Assembly: GCF_900110755.1 (NCBI RefSeq)
Contig: NZ_FOFF01000065.1
Coordinates: forward strand, 1-40,250
Source: Streptomyces sp. yr375
GTDB taxonomy: Bacteria > Actinomycetota > Actinomycetes > Streptomycetales > Streptomycetaceae
Reading direction: 5' to 3'
DNA length: 40,250 nt
Part shown: positions 39,521 to 40,250 of the stretch, piece after piece
Position numbering within the stretch: the first letter of the stretch is position 1
Layout: the number at the start of each line of letters is the position of its first letter
Position numbers and translations under genes: made by a program
Notes under the pieces: model-generated
What the model was told of the DNA's origin: nothing
The model's database searches: none
The model's input: the letters and a program-made list of their open reading frames with translations, nothing else

Positions 39521-40126
39521 TCAGTAGCTGTCGTAGCTGGGCTTGCCGTTCGGGCGGTAGACGGCGACGACCGTACCGCCCTTCGTCGTGGAGACGCTGA
39601 TCGGCTCCAGTGCGGTGGGGATCGCTCCGTCGGCGAACAGCCGCTTGCCGGTGCCGATGATCACCGGGTGGATGGTCAGCCGGTACTCGTCGACGAGGTT
39701 GTGGCGCATGAGGGTCTGGGCGAGGTCGCCGCTGCCGACGACGTTGACGTCGCCGCCGTCGGACGCCTTCAGCTTGCGTACGGCGTCGACGACATCGCCC
39801 TCCAGCAGCGTGGAGTTCTGCCACTCGACGGACGTCAGGGTCCGGGACGCCACGTACTTGTCCATGCTGTTCATCCGATGGGTGAACGGGTTGTCGGGGT
39901 CGGCGGTCGGCCAGTACGACGCGAAGATCTCGTACGTCTTGCGGCCGAGCAGCATCGCGTCGGCGTGCTCGTACCAACCGGCGATGGCGGTGCCGACCTC
40001 GTCGTCGTCCACCGGCTTCTGCCAGCCGCCGTGCTCGAAGCCGCTCTCGGCGTCCTCGTCCGGCCCGCCCGGTGCCTGCATGACGCCGTCCAGCGTGAGG
40101 AACGTACAAACAATGATCTTGCGCAT
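39521..40126 (-). CDS. Dihydrofolate reductase-like (RibD C-terminal domain) protein
   Basis: 201 aa. It begins MRKIIVCTFLTLDGVMQAPG, with LLGRKTYEIFASYWP (NADPH-binding region), VNVVGSGDLAQTLMRHNLVDEYRL and HPVIIGTGKRLFAD: the DHFR/RibD-like fold common as a stand-alone protein in actinobacteria. Likely an NADPH-dependent reductase of unknown substrate; it lacks the folate-specific features of true DHFR. ATG 40126 has GGGAG 7 nt upstream; the frame is open further upstream without homology. Nothing recognisable in 40127-40250. Confidence 0.92.
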   Translation of the reverse strand: MRKIIVCTFLTLDGVMQAPGGPDEDAESGFEHGGWQKPVDDDEVGTAIAGWYEHADAMLLGRKTYEIFASYWPTADPDNPFTHRMNSMDKYVASRTLTSVEWQNSTLLEGDVVDAVRKLKASDGGDVNVVGSGDLAQTLMRHNLVDEYRLTIHPVIIGTGKRLFADGAIPTALEPISVSTTKGGTVVAVYRPNGKPSYDSY

Positions 40127-40250
40127 GGTGCGCTCCCTTCGTCGACAGGTAGACGGCACGACCGCCGGAAACTCATCGGTGGAAGGTCGGCTGATCGGCT
40201 AGTCCCGTACTTCGCGGGTCGCTGATTCGTATGGTGTGACCGGCCCGGGG

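Overview
The window is Streptomyces chromosome: very high GC, third-position GC bias, GTG/TTG starts, and a housekeeping block (gpmA, phoU-phoRP, carD, ispD-ispF, cysS-rlmB, msiK) whose order matches, from memory, the SCO4209-SCO4240 neighbourhood of S. coelicolor. No transposase, integrase or CRISPR array was seen.

Bases 1-16.5 kb are the right end of a non-ribosomal peptide cluster. A giant NRPS on the minus strand runs off the left edge; the visible part is C-A-T-E-C-A-T-C. The specificity residues I read are DFWNVGMVHK (Thr) and DILQLGLIWK (Gly), so it should build acyl-D-(allo)Thr-Gly-. Divergent from it lie a MupA-type flavin monooxygenase and a type II thioesterase. Convergent to these is a tightly coupled minus-strand operon: a DpgC-like cofactor-free dioxygenase, then E1alpha, E1beta and E2 of a 2-oxoacid dehydrogenase. 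A 26-bp motif not explained by any gene occurs three times in this part, once upstream of each of the three transcription units and always in the same orientation relative to the downstream gene. I regard it as the likely shared control site of the cluster and the main novelty here.

Bases 16.5-19.9 kb are accessory: a 56-aa Cys-rich protein and a 129-aa unknown on the minus strand, a divergent XRE regulator coupled to a CYTH enzyme, and two overlapping small phage-like membrane genes that abut tRNA-Thr(UGU). The 3' end of the tRNA points into this region, so it may mark the edge of an island.

Bases 20-31 kb are core: msiK with a DasR-like site, a secreted protein, a sugar nucleotidyltransferase, a striking repeat/terminator array, a DoxX-type membrane protein with long disordered tails, rlmB, cysS, ispF, ispD, carD and a lipoprotein. 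Bases 31-35 kb hold phoP-phoR divergent from phoU with a PHO box between them, then a metallothionein gene and a DUF4242 (nickel-binding type) gene that overlaps a FAD monooxygenase gene. Bases 36.8-40.25 kb hold a small L7/L12-like protein, gpmA, an MFS exporter and a DHFR-like reductase. At least five genes look leaderless, with a -10 element ending 6-7 nt before the start codon.
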